64,000 nt of DNA from Jiella marina (GTDB taxonomy: Bacteria > Pseudomonadota > Alphaproteobacteria > Rhizobiales > Rhizobiaceae), in the NCBI RefSeq assembly GCF_024359545.1, contig NZ_JAKQZG010000012.1, positions 1-64,000 of the forward strand, written 5' to 3'. Shown here one piece after another: positions 24,533 to 32,732 of the stretch. The position numbers and the translations under genes are program-made. The notes below the pieces were generated by a model. That model was given only the letters and a program-made list of their open reading frames with translations. It was not told where the DNA came from and searched no databases. Position 1 is the first letter of the stretch. Every line of letters begins with the position of its first letter.

Positions 24533-25885
24533 CTAAAGCCCGCGAATGCGGGGTTCCTCGCCGCGCCCGGAAAGCGCCGTCACGGCCCAGACCAGCGCGT
24601 CCAGCCGGTCGGGCGATCGCCCGCCGCTCAAACCATCCGGACCGAAATCCGCCATCTCGTCTTCGAGTTCGGGAAACCGGCCAGCATGGCGCACCCGACC
24701 CTGCTGATAGAGGGCGGCGACGGGCTCCGCCCGCACCCACTTCCCCCGGCTTGCCCGCACCGCCTGAAACGGGATCGTGGACGCTGCGGCCCTGAGCACC
24801 GCTTCCACCATGTCGCCGCCCTGGTTCACCTCGGCGACGATCCGGTCGGCTTCGAGTTCGTCATGGAGCGCGACCGCCGCGCTCGCCCATTCATGCGGCT
24901 TCGCGCGCTGTCGGCTCCGGTCCGCGAGAACGAAGATGGTCCCTTCGCCGTCGCGGCCCGCCGCGACGATGCCGCAGGCGTCCGAGCGCCTGGTGGCGCT
25001 CGCCGGCGGATCGATCGCCACCACGATCCGGCGAAGCTCGGGGGCCGCGTCGCAGCGATGCCGCTCGATGAGCTCCAGGTCGAACAGCGCGTCCTGGCGC
25101 GCCGAGAGGATCACCCCGTCGAGTTCCTGCCGCCCGAGCCGCGTCCCGCCATATCGTTCCCGCATGGCGGCCATGAAGCCGGGCGCCAGATGGGCGGCGT
25201 TCTCCTCGGTGCGCATATGCGCCGTGACCGTCGCCGGATCGTCCATCAACCGCTTCAAGAGCGGGATCGGCCGCGGCGTCGTGGTGAACAGCACGCGCGG
25301 CCGTTCGCCCAGCCGCAGCCCGAATTGCAGATTGTCGTAGCAGGCCTCGCCATGCACCCATTTCGCCAGTTCGTCGCCCCAAGCGAGATCGAACTGATAG
25401 CCGCGCAGCGCATCGGGGTCTTCCGACGAAAAGATCTGGGCAATCGCACCGTTGGAAAACACCAACCGCCGCCGGCTCGCCTCGAAAACCGGCTTGAGAC
25501 TGCGCGAGACCGCCAGAAGCCCGCTTTCGCCGTCGATCATGACTTCCCGGGCATCGGCCAGGGTCTCCGCGATCAGGCCGACGCGCCCGTGCGGCCGGGT
25601 GGCGAACGGCGCCTCCCCCGCCACCATGGCCTTCACCCACTCCGCCCCGGCGCGCGTCTTGCCGGAGCCGCGCCCGCCGATGATCAGCCATTGCCGCCAG
25701 TCTCCCGCGGGCGGAAGCTGTGCCGGCCGCGCCAGCGCCGTCCAGGGCGGCGAAGCCATGGCCAGCACCGACGCCTCATACTGCCCGACGATTTCACCCG
25801 CTTGCTTCCAGAATTCGGCGTCGCTCAGCCTCTCCGCCGGACATATCCCGCCCGAATCCTCTTCCATCCCCTGTTTCGTCGTCAT
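24533..25885 (-). CDS. GTA large terminase subunit (g2)
   Basis: The 450-residue packaging motor has a P-loop (IIGGRGSGKTRAGAEW, about 68-83), a Walker B strand (YQFDLAWGDELAKW), and a C-terminal nuclease domain with acidic residues in IVVAIDPPAS and IVAEVNQGGDM. In GTAs it packages headfuls of host DNA with little sequence preference. The ATG at 25885 overlaps the g1 stop. A later ATG at 25867 is possible. Confidence 0.93.
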   Translation of the reverse strand: MTTKQGMEEDSGGICPAERLSDAEFWKQAGEIVGQYEASVLAMASPPWTALARPAQLPPAGDWRQWLIIGGRGSGKTRAGAEWVKAMVAGEAPFATRPHGRVGLIAETLADAREVMIDGESGLLAVSRSLKPVFEASRRRLVFSNGAIAQIFSSEDPDALRGYQFDLAWGDELAKWVHGEACYDNLQFGLRLGERPRVLFTTTPRPIPLLKRLMDDPATVTAHMRTEENAAHLAPGFMAAMRERYGGTRLGRQELDGVILSARQDALFDLELIERHRCDAAPELRRIVVAIDPPASATRRSDACGIVAAGRDGEGTIFVLADRSRQRAKPHEWASAAVALHDELEADRIVAEVNQGGDMVEAVLRAAASTIPFQAVRASRGKWVRAEPVAALYQQGRVRHAGRFPELEDEMADFGPDGLSGGRSPDRLDALVWAVTALSGRGEEPRIRGL

Positions 25886-26289
25886 CCGCGCCGTGTCCGA
25901 CCAGCCGTCGGGGCCGTCCGCGACCGCCGCCGGGCCGGAGCCTTGCCATCAGCGGTATTCCCGCCGAACAGACCGCCGCGCTCCTTTCGCCGCGCATCGA
26001 GTTGCTTGAGCCGTACCAGCAATTCGTCGCGCAAGCGTAGCGTCTCCGCTTCGCTGCCCTCGTCCGTCTCGCCCTCCTGGCGCCGGAGTTCCAAGAGCTT
26101 TTCCAGAGCGCGGGTGAGCAGGATCAGCGCATCAGCGCGCTCCTTCAGCCCGGCCTTCGGCCGCGACACGCCCTCGATAGGATGAAAGTCTCCAACCTGC
26201 TGCAATTCCAGATGCGCGATTTCCTTTTCCAGAAAGGTGAAAAGCCGGTCCGACAAGAGCGCCGCCATCTGACCCCCGAACGCCTTCAT
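25882..26289 (-). CDS. GTA small terminase-like protein (g1)
   Basis: The protein has about 135 residues from the ATG at 26289 (128 from a second ATG at 26265). It is helical and charged (LKERADALILLTRALEKLLEL, RLRDELLVRLKQLDARRKE) with a basic C-terminal tail. RcGTA g1 is a small terminase-like adaptor of the same size and helical character that feeds DNA to the large subunit. The assignment rests on position and helical profile, since this gene is poorly conserved. Confidence 0.75.
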   Translation of the reverse strand: MKAFGGQMAALLSDRLFTFLEKEIAHLELQQVGDFHPIEGVSRPKAGLKERADALILLTRALEKLLELRRQEGETDEGSEAETLRLRDELLVRLKQLDARRKERGGLFGGNTADGKAPARRRSRTAPTAGRTRRG

Positions 26290-26335
26290 GCACAAGCGCC
26301 CCACTGCGATCCGAAGACCGCGGCCGCCAGACATG

Positions 26336-26365
26336 AAAAAAGCGGCCCGGAGAACTCCGTGCCGC
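26336..26365 (-). terminator. Strong terminator just before GTA g1
   Basis: On the minus strand GCGGC and CGGAG (separated by an A) pair with CTCCG and GCCGC (separated by a G) around a TT loop. Six T residues (26341-26336) follow at once. It lies between a promoter-like pair at 26390-26418 and the g1 start at 26289. It could end a tiny leader RNA or shield g1 from upstream transcription. Confidence 0.75.
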
Positions 26366-26389
26366 CGACAATTTTTCGACTATGCCTGA

Positions 26390-26418
26390 ACCCTATCCGA
26401 AGACCGCGACGCAGTCAA
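26390..26418 (-). promoter_or_regulatory. Putative promoter upstream of the GTA cluster
   Basis: Read on the minus strand, TTGACT (26418-26413) and TAGGGT (26395-26390) are separated by 17 bases in an AT-rich surrounding. Transcription would begin near 26383 and meet the terminator after about 45 bases. It may be the GTA promoter or the promoter of a short leader RNA. GTA expression in related bacteria depends on the activator GafA, whose site is not defined well enough to call here. Confidence 0.45.
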
Positions 26419-26584
26419 GGCATATTTTCCCAATTATATACGTGACAAAGCATGAGTGATTCGATGGTTGGCTAGCATGACAGGCCGGAGAGTGAAGGCG
26501 CACTTCAAATCGATGAAGCGCAGGGTGAGCTTGCGGCAGAAGTCGCAAGGATGCTTCCTGAGTGAGAGGATCGCGACGAGCTGT

Positions 26585-27025
26585 CTACCGCGTTTTCTTA
26601 TCGTTTGATTCAAAAAATTCTGCAATTCCAAGAGAGGCTTCGTTTACCCATTTAAATACGCGGCCTGCCAGTTCCTCTGCATCTTTTGCGGCACTTAAGA
26701 TTGTTCGCGTAGTTATATTTATCTCTTTTTGATTTAGATTCATGCCGCCATGTAGGAAACGGATTAGTTGGTGACTGTCTGCGCCCTCGGCGCGCTTGAG
26801 AAGGATGCCGTGCACAATGTCGTGCCGGGTTTCGGATTGAGCCCTAATTTCGCTGAACAGGCGTTCATAGTTCAAGGCGCCGTCATCTGGCATGTTGAGA
26901 GAACGAAAGAACCTCTTTAAATAGCCGAGCTTACACTTAAGAGCTCACGGGCGTTCTGGCTCCATGTAAGCCCCGCCGACTTGGTGGATTATGCCAACCA
27001 TCATATCGAGCCCGGATTCTAAGTG
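26585..27025 (-). pseudogene. Broken gene for a helical protein, one in-frame stop
   Basis: The open part (ATG 26893 to 26585) codes for 102 residues including AQSETRHDIVHGILL. The same frame continues upstream as readable protein, with GHLESGLDMMVGIIHQVGGA then EPERP, a TGA at 26945-26947, then ALKCKLGYLKRFFRSLN. This shows that one stop codon (perhaps CGA to TGA) interrupts an older, longer gene. Homology seems to fade near 27025, so the N-terminus may be lost too. The R-x4-H in RHDIVH resembles the HEPN nuclease motif, but that is weak evidence. Confidence 0.6.
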
Positions 27026-27064
27026 CCCCGTGCAACTGTTGGTCGGCCGACAGACGCGAAGAAC

Positions 27065-27265
27065 ATGATCTCATCAAAATCTAACGGGTCCGACAAAGAT
27101 GGCTCCTGGAGGGATGATGAGCGGCGCGACGAAGTTTTAAAGCGGATGCTGGAAACGCCACCGCAGCCAAAGAGTGGTGACAAAGAGAAGTCAGCTATTG
27201 AAAAGCGAGAGGTCGCCGGGAGCCAACGAAAAAAAATGGGGCCCCTTGGATCGTCTGAAGATTAG
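27065..27265 (+). CDS. Small hydrophilic protein, 66 aa
   Basis: From the ATG at 27065 the protein is very polar. Its central block DDERRDEVLKRMLETPPQPK resembles a recurrent motif of small uncharacterised alphaproteobacterial proteins. An upstream in-frame ATG at 27023 is possible. The last 71 bases overlap the end of the opposite-strand gene, so the true C-terminus may have been changed by the junction. Function unknown. Confidence 0.5.
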   Translation: MISSKSNGSDKDGSWRDDERRDEVLKRMLETPPQPKSGDKEKSAIEKREVAGSQRKKMGPLGSSED

Positions 27266-27902
27266 AATGTGAAACAGAAGTTTGCGGGGGTAAGTTTTTT
27301 GGAGTGAATGGAATATCGGCGGCGGCCAAAGCCCTTGCCAAGTGTGTTTCCTGCGAGACCCATATACCAAACGCAAGGAAGTTTCCCGGTTTCGTTGACC
27401 CCATCGCAACGTTCCACCCAGAATCGTTAAGAACCCTTCCAATTTGTAAGGCAAAGTAAAGAGCTTCAGGGTCTCCATCCATGAATCGCAAGTTCACCGA
27501 CCCTGTGTTAATTTTGAGGGATGAAGATAGACTTCTAACTTGATTCGCCGTCAAGGCTCTCCAAGCAACAGATTTTTTGATTCTCTCTGCCTCTAGCTGC
27601 GCAAATTTTGCTTCTTTCTCAAGAATTGCGGATCGCTCGTTGGCCTCTGCCGCGCGTGCCCCAGCAACCGCAGCGGCTTCTTGCGCAGACGATATCTCAG
27701 CCTGCGCGGCAGTCCTGAATTCTGCGATCTGCCGGTCCTTCTCAGCTGAGATCTTTGCGGAGACCGCAAAGATGAGGACGCTGCACACGGCCGCAATGGC
27801 CACAGAGCTTAGGTAAATACCATTTACCCAAGAGTTGATTGTCTCAAGGTTGAGCCCGAACATGCTTCCAGGTTGGTTCATATTGGCTGGTGTCTGCATC
27901 AT
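27195..27902 (-). CDS. Membrane-anchored coiled-coil protein, 235 aa
   Basis: After a short polar N-terminus, a membrane helix lies at about residues 29-50 (YLSSVAIAAVCSVLIFAVSA). A coiled coil then runs from about 52 to 110 (AEKDRQIAEFRTAAQAEISS and onward), followed by a globular domain (about 120-220) with no recognisable catalytic motif. Proteins of this layout occur as orphan genes in accessory regions of Rhizobiales. The base composition is lower in GC than the flanking core genes, suggesting transfer. Function unknown. Confidence 0.65.
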   Translation of the reverse strand: MMQTPANMNQPGSMFGLNLETINSWVNGIYLSSVAIAAVCSVLIFAVSAKISAEKDRQIAEFRTAAQAEISSAQEAAAVAGARAAEANERSAILEKEAKFAQLEAERIKKSVAWRALTANQVRSLSSSLKINTGSVNLRFMDGDPEALYFALQIGRVLNDSGWNVAMGSTKPGNFLAFGIWVSQETHLARALAAADIPFTPKNLPPQTSVSHSNLQTIQGAPFFFVGSRRPLAFQ

Positions 27903-27973
27903 ATTGGCAGCATCAGCGTTCCATGTCGTCCTGATTTTTTCGCTTTAATCGCAAAATTTTGCGCGTCTTCTGC

Positions 27974-28200
27974 TTAGGCGTGTGCGCTTTCGTCAGGCCG
28001 CCGATAGGTAAGGCGCTTGCCTTCGATACCAGGAAGGGCAGCATCGCGGCGCTGGATATCGGTGACGCCCAGCTTGACGCGGTGGTTATAGCGGAAATCG
28101 AATTCCGCGAGATAGCGGTGGGTATGGGCTTCCTCGCAGTGGTGATAGCCGCCCGTCATGCCGCGCTTGTTTCGCACAATGGCCGCGAAAGCGCGTAGTC
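27974..28200 (-). pseudogene. ISXO2/IS1595-type transposase C-terminal remnant
   Basis: Only about 75 C-terminal residues remain. The frame contains RYLAEFDFRYNHRVKLG and ends with IEGKRLTYRR and a stop soon after, matching the conserved C-terminus of ISXO2-like DDE transposases. The catalytic part and inverted repeats are absent. The remnant abuts the stop codon of the YcgN-type gene. Confidence 0.75.
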
Positions 28201-28663
28201 AAGCCGGCTCCTCCTCCGGCCACTCGACGATATGGTCTTCGAACTCCTCGAGCGGCATGCCCTCTTCGCTGACCGTACGACCCTTCACGGAGATTCCGGC
28301 CTGATGCACCGTCTCCCGGTCGCCGGAGACGAGATAATGCCACCAATAGAGATCACGCTCTTCGGCAACGAGGCGATAGGCGCAGGTCGGCGGGAGCCAG
28401 GTGAGGCTGCGAACCGTCTCGGGCGTCAGGCCGACGCAGTCGGGAACCACCTCCTGGCGAGTCTCGTACTGCCGGCAGGAGCACTTGTCGTCGTCGAGCA
28501 GCCGGCAGGCGACGTTCGTCCAGGCGATTTCGCCCGTGTCCCAGTCTTCCAGCTTGTTCAGGCAGCAGCGCCCGCATCCGTCGCAGAGCGCTTCCCACTC
28601 GCTGGCGGACAGCTCTTCGAGCGATTTCACCTTCCAGAAGGGCGGGTCGGAAATTTCGGACAT
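28199..28663 (-). CDS. YcgN-family cysteine cluster protein
   Basis: The 154-residue protein has a dense cysteine cluster [15 protein letters not shown], further Cys in [18 protein letters not shown] and PDCVGL, and a C-terminal [16 protein letters not shown]. These are the hallmarks of the UPF0260/YcgN family (a zinc- or iron-chelating fold, biochemical role uncertain). The ATG at 28663 is used; a TTG just before it is less likely. The gene is chromosomal core, divergent from the penicillin-binding protein gene. Confidence 0.9.
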   Translation of the reverse strand: MSEISDPPFWKVKSLEELSASEWEALCDGCGRCCLNKLEDWDTGEIAWTNVACRLLDDDKCSCRQYETRQEVVPDCVGLTPETVRSLTWLPPTCAYRLVAEERDLYWWHYLVSGDRETVHQAGISVKGRTVSEEGMPLEEFEDHIVEWPEEEPA

Positions 28664-28824
28664 CAAGAAACAGTGTCGTGATTCTTCAAGATTTTTCCAC
28701 GGCGTCGTTCTATAACCCGCGCGCTCTCTGACCTAGGATGGTACAAGACGGCACGCAAGGGACGAATGCGGCTCGACGCTAGGCACCTGAGAGGGCGGCG
28801 CGGGCCACGAGAACAGGCTGGACC

Positions 28825-30984
28825 GTGCAGGACGAATCGAAACCCCTTCGCAAGCGCAGGCAGCCATCGCGGCTGATCGAGGTCGATGCGTGGATCGACT
28901 CCAGCATCTGGCGCGCGTTTCATTCGTTTTCCGCCTGGTGGGAAAGCGTCACGATCTTTTCCCGCCGGTTCCGGGCCCGCGGCTTCAACCGGGTTCTGGT
29001 GGAACTCTCCTGCGAGGGGCTGACGCTTGGTCTCGCCGGCTTCGTCCTGCTCCTCGCGCTCGCCCAGCCGGCAATCGAGGTGACGCGCGACGGTCTGCCG
29101 CAGGAATCGGAATACTCGGTTTCGTTCCTCGACCGGCATGGCGAGGAGATCGGCCGACGCGGCATCCTGCGGGCGGCGGCCGTTCCGATCGACGAACTGC
29201 CTGACCATTTCATCAAGGCGGTGCTCGCTACCGAGGATCGCCGCTTCTTCGACCATTTCGGCATCGATTTCTTCGGTCTCGTGCGGGCCATGACCGAGAA
29301 TGCGCGCGCCGGCGGCGTGGTCCAGGGTGGTTCGACCCTGACCCAGCAGCTCGCCAAGAACCTGTTCCTGTCCAATGAGCGCACGCTCGACCGCAAGATT
29401 AAGGAAGCCTTCCTGTCGCTCTGGCTGGAATCGCATCTGACGAAGCGCGAGATCCTCGCGATGTATCTCGACCGCGCCTATATGGGCGGCGGCAGTTTCG
29501 GCGCACCCGCAGCGGCCGAGTTCTATTTCGGCAAGAACATCCGCGACGTCTCCCTGTCCGAAGCCGCGATGCTTGCGGGCCTCTTCAAGGCGCCGGCCAA
29601 ATACGCCCCCCACATCAATCTTCCTGCGGCCCGTGCCCGCGCCAACGAAGTCCTGACCAACATGGTCCAGGCGAATTTCGCGACCGAGGGCCAGGTCATC
29701 GCCGCGCGGCGCAATCCGGCGGTCGCCGTCGACCGCTCGGTGACCCAGTCGCCGGATTATTTCCTCGACTTCGCCTTCGAGGACGTTCAGCGCATCGCCA
29801 GGGAAGCGGGGATCAAGACACGCAATCTCACGGCCCGCACGACGATTGACCTGGAACTCCAGAAACTCGCCGACGAATCGATCGAGTACCATCTTCGCCA
29901 GTTCGGCAAGACCTACAATGTCGGCGAGGGTGCGATGGTCGTGCTGTCGTCCGACGGCAGCGTGCGCGCGATTGTCGGCGGACGGGATTACGGTGTCTCG
30001 CAGTTCAATCGCGCCACCAACGCGCTGCGCCAACCCGGCTCGTCCTTCAAGGTCTATGTTTACGCCACGGCGATGCAGCAGGGCATGAAGCCGTCCGACA
30101 CGATCCTCGACTCGCCGATCACCATCGGCCGCTGGTCGCCGCAGAACTACGGCCGCTCCTTCTCCGGCCGGGTAACGCTGTCGAACGCCCTGCGGCGTTC
30201 CCTCAACGTGCCGGCGGTGCGCCTCTATCAGAAGGTCGGTTTCGAGAATACGGTCGAAATGGCGAAGGCGATGGGCGTCGAGTCGCCGCTTAGAGGCGAC
30301 AAGACGATGGCGCTCGGCACCAGCGAGGTCACGGTCCTTGATCAGGCGACGGCCTACACCGTGTTCGCCAATGGCGGCCTGAGCTCGAACCGCCACGCGA
30401 CCCAGCAACTCCTCGACGCCCAGGGCAATGTCGTGTGGGACGCCCGCCGGGACATGCCGCCGCAAAAACGCGTCTTGAGCGAGGAAGCCACCAAGTCGAT
30501 GAACGAGATGCTGGTCAGCGTGACCGAGGCAGGGACGGCAAGGCGCGCCCAGCTTCCCATGACGAAGGTCGGCGGCAAGACGGGCACGACCCAGTCCTAT
30601 CGCGACGGCTGGTTCGTCGGCTTCACCGGCAATTATGTCGGCGCGGTCTGGTTCGGCAACGACAGTTTCGGCCCGACCAACAAGCTGACCGGCGGTTCGC
30701 TCCCGGCCATGACCTGGCAGCGTTTCATGGAAGCGGCCCACAAGAACATCGACCTGAAACCGATCCCCTATATCGACAACCCCTTCCCCGATTCGAGCGG
30801 CAATGTCGCCGCCAGTGAAGGAAATGGCGAGGGGCCGCCGGCCCCCGAATCCCTGAATCGCAGAACGCAGGAGGTCCTTTCCGACATCGCGAAACGGTTG
30901 GAAGATCTGTCTCCGCTCGATCCCTCGCAAGTCGCCTCGGCCGACACGTCCCTCACGGGCGGACCGCCCAGCCGGTCACGATAA
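28825..30984 (+). CDS. Penicillin-binding protein 1A
   Basis: The bifunctional enzyme (719 residues, GTG start) has an N-terminal cytoplasmic region, one membrane helix (about 62-85), and a glycosyltransferase domain with EDRRFFDHFGID and QGGSTLTQQLAKNLFL. The transpeptidase domain has the active Ser in QPGSSFKVYVYA, the SLN motif, and KTGTTQSYRDGWFVGF. It polymerises glycan strands and cross-links peptides in the periplasm. The Ser/Pro-rich tail is unremarkable. The two following genes read in the same direction. Confidence 0.95.
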   Translation: MQDESKPLRKRRQPSRLIEVDAWIDSSIWRAFHSFSAWWESVTIFSRRFRARGFNRVLVELSCEGLTLGLAGFVLLLALAQPAIEVTRDGLPQESEYSVSFLDRHGEEIGRRGILRAAAVPIDELPDHFIKAVLATEDRRFFDHFGIDFFGLVRAMTENARAGGVVQGGSTLTQQLAKNLFLSNERTLDRKIKEAFLSLWLESHLTKREILAMYLDRAYMGGGSFGAPAAAEFYFGKNIRDVSLSEAAMLAGLFKAPAKYAPHINLPAARARANEVLTNMVQANFATEGQVIAARRNPAVAVDRSVTQSPDYFLDFAFEDVQRIAREAGIKTRNLTARTTIDLELQKLADESIEYHLRQFGKTYNVGEGAMVVLSSDGSVRAIVGGRDYGVSQFNRATNALRQPGSSFKVYVYATAMQQGMKPSDTILDSPITIGRWSPQNYGRSFSGRVTLSNALRRSLNVPAVRLYQKVGFENTVEMAKAMGVESPLRGDKTMALGTSEVTVLDQATAYTVFANGGLSSNRHATQQLLDAQGNVVWDARRDMPPQKRVLSEEATKSMNEMLVSVTEAGTARRAQLPMTKVGGKTGTTQSYRDGWFVGFTGNYVGAVWFGNDSFGPTNKLTGGSLPAMTWQRFMEAAHKNIDLKPIPYIDNPFPDSSGNVAASEGNGEGPPAPESLNRRTQEVLSDIAKRLEDLSPLDPSQVASADTSLTGGPPSRSR

Positions 30985-31005
30985 GCCTGCGATCGGGTCG
31001 ACGTC

Positions 31006-31590
31006 ATGCGTTTCACGATTCTGGTCATCATCGCCGTTGCCACGGCGCTCTATCTTGGAGGGTGGACGGCCGCCTGGGCGGTTCGCGAGTCGAGTGAGAT
31101 CGGCACGGTGAGTGTCGGTGCCTGGGTCGCCAATCCCTTCGCCGGCGCGCCCGATGCCGACCCCTATTCCAAGGCCCGGCTGGCCAAGGTCGGCAACCTT
31201 ACCCTCGGCATTGGAGAGGGCGTCCTGTTTCGGGCCGAAGAGGATGACAACGGCCAGCCACTCCGGCGCGAATGCAGCTATCTCATCGAAGGAACGACGC
31301 CGCCTGCCCGCGTCTTCACCCTGGTTCCCTTTACGCCGGACGGCCGGCTCGTGCGTCCGCCCAGCGGGCAGCCGGGCTGGCTGACCTCGAACAATCTGAT
31401 GCGCGAGGAGGACAATTCCTTCGCCATTGCCGTCGGCCCGAGAGCGCGAGCCGGCAACTGGCTCGCCACCCAGGGCGAGGGCCCGCTGGTGCTGACGCTT
31501 TCGCTCTACGACACGCCTGTCAGTTCGGCCAGCGGTGCCGCGAGCCTGAGACTGCCGAGCCTCGTGCGGAAAGGCTGCCTCGATGGGTAA
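31006..31590 (+). CDS. DUF1214 domain protein
   Basis: An N-terminal signal anchor (residues 1-25) precedes a periplasmic-type domain with RRECSYLIEGTTPPARVFTL, WLTSNNLMREEDNSFAIAVG and PLVLTLSLYDTP, matching DUF1214. It overlaps the next gene by 8 bases. The pair DUF1214-DUF1254 commonly follows the penicillin-binding protein gene in Rhizobiales. The biochemical function is unknown. Confidence 0.85.
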   Translation: MRFTILVIIAVATALYLGGWTAAWAVRESSEIGTVSVGAWVANPFAGAPDADPYSKARLAKVGNLTLGIGEGVLFRAEEDDNGQPLRRECSYLIEGTTPPARVFTLVPFTPDGRLVRPPSGQPGWLTSNNLMREEDNSFAIAVGPRARAGNWLATQGEGPLVLTLSLYDTPVSSASGAASLRLPSLVRKGCLDG

Positions 31591-32176
31591 GCTGGTTCTG
31601 TCGCTTCTCATCGGTCTCGTCGGGGCGGGGCTCGTCCATATTGCCGTGATCTTCGCCATGCCCTCGGTTGCCGAGCGCAATGCCTGGAGCCGACTTGCCG
31701 ATCTCGGCGAGCCCTACGCCCTCGTCCGTGTCCAGCCGCTCGAAAGCGAACCCGGCACGGTCTCTGCCTCGACGGATGCGCCGGTCGGCGACTTCGCCTT
31801 CGTCGATCCCGCCTTCATTACTGCCGGTTGCCGCTTTTCGCTCGAACGCGGTCCGGTTCGCATCTATGCCCGCGAGCGCAACATCACCTTCTGGTCGGCC
31901 TCGATCTACAATCGCCAGGGTGACAATCTCTACAGTATCAACGACCGGGCAGCGATCGACGGTATCGTGGACCTTCTCGTCGGCACCCGCGACCAGATCG
32001 TCGATGCCGAGGCAGAGAACGAAACGGGAGGCAGCCGCATCCCGGTCGAGGTCGAGACGGTCGAAGGCTACATGACCATTCGCGCCCTCGTCGACGAAGA
32101 GAGCAAACGGCCCTTCGTCGACTCCTTCATCCAGTCGGTGCAATGCGAAGCGGCCGAAGAACTCGCCGGCCGATAG
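31583..32176 (+). CDS. DUF1254 domain protein
   Basis: A hydrophobic N-terminus (residues 3-27) anchors or exports the protein. The remainder shows CRFSLERGPVRIYARERN and ITFWSASIYNRQGDNLYSIN, typical for DUF1254. It is translationally coupled to the DUF1214 gene and is the end of this operon. No catalytic residues are evident. A role in the envelope is inferred from export and neighbours. Confidence 0.85.
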   Translation: MGKLVLSLLIGLVGAGLVHIAVIFAMPSVAERNAWSRLADLGEPYALVRVQPLESEPGTVSASTDAPVGDFAFVDPAFITAGCRFSLERGPVRIYARERNITFWSASIYNRQGDNLYSINDRAAIDGIVDLLVGTRDQIVDAEAENETGGSRIPVEVETVEGYMTIRALVDEESKRPFVDSFIQSVQCEAAEELAGR

Positions 32177-32242
32177 ACGCCTTCGGCTCATCGAGCCGCA
32201 AGGACCCGTGGAGCCGGCCGCGAACAAAACCCGGGCGATCGA

Positions 32243-32470
32243 TCACCCTGCAGCGAGATCGATGTCGTCCGAGCGGTTGAATTCCGAAGCCGCCGATCGT
32301 CGGGCAGACAAGCGCGGCTGATCTCCCCGACGCGACCGCCCAGCGGCTTCGATCGTCTCGTAACGCACGCACGGCAGGATCACGATCTCCGCACCGTCGG
32401 CCTCTTCTGCCGATGGCGACGGTCTTCGCATCCGGTGCGATTGCAACTCGAACTGCAACACAACTCCCAT
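32243..32470 (-). CDS. Small hypothetical protein, 75 aa
   Basis: The N-terminal half reads MGVVLQFELQSHRMRRP, then GAEIVILPCVRYE, similar to a pattern (short basic peptide followed by GEIVIFPGVRIE) seen in small orphan proteins of Rhizobiales. The second half is polar and disordered-looking. A GGGGCAGGA stretch precedes the ATG. The gene is isolated between converging operons, and its function is unknown. Confidence 0.55.
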   Translation of the reverse strand: MGVVLQFELQSHRMRRPSPSAEEADGAEIVILPCVRYETIEAAGRSRRGDQPRLSARRSAASEFNRSDDIDLAAG

Positions 32471-32732
32471 GGTCCTGCCCCCTGACCATTTTCATCAATC
32501 CCCGGCGAGAGCCTGTTGCTTCGCGTCTGGCTGACGACAACCGAGGAGAGTTAACAGCTTGCTAAGAAATCTTTCGTAAACCTATCCATAGCCGTCGAAT
32601 TCACGTGCTCGTGAAGCCAACCGGGCCGCTAGTGTGCCGAATGTATCACAACCGGAAGCCGAACGGCTCGGATGATATCGGTCTGGCGTCTCCGGTCTGG
32701 CTCCGAGCCTCGCAGCCGGATGGACCGACTGA

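Larger units (their letters stand above)
12176..26289 (-). mobile_element. Gene transfer agent structural cluster (RcGTA type), g15 to g1
   Basis: Fifteen-plus genes in the exact RcGTA order run on the minus strand: small and large terminase, portal, protease, capsid, connector, head closure, tail terminator, major tail, two tail chaperones, short tape measure, distal tail, hub, peptidase and the large TIM-barrel tip protein. No integrase, repressor, replication or lysis genes are present, which separates it from an active prophage. All frames look intact. Lysis and head-fibre genes of a GTA are normally encoded elsewhere. Confidence 0.92.

Noticed and set aside
28663-30930. Minus-strand open frame of 755 codons
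   Set aside because: It mirrors the penicillin-binding protein gene and is full of Arg/Gly/Leu typical of shadow frames.
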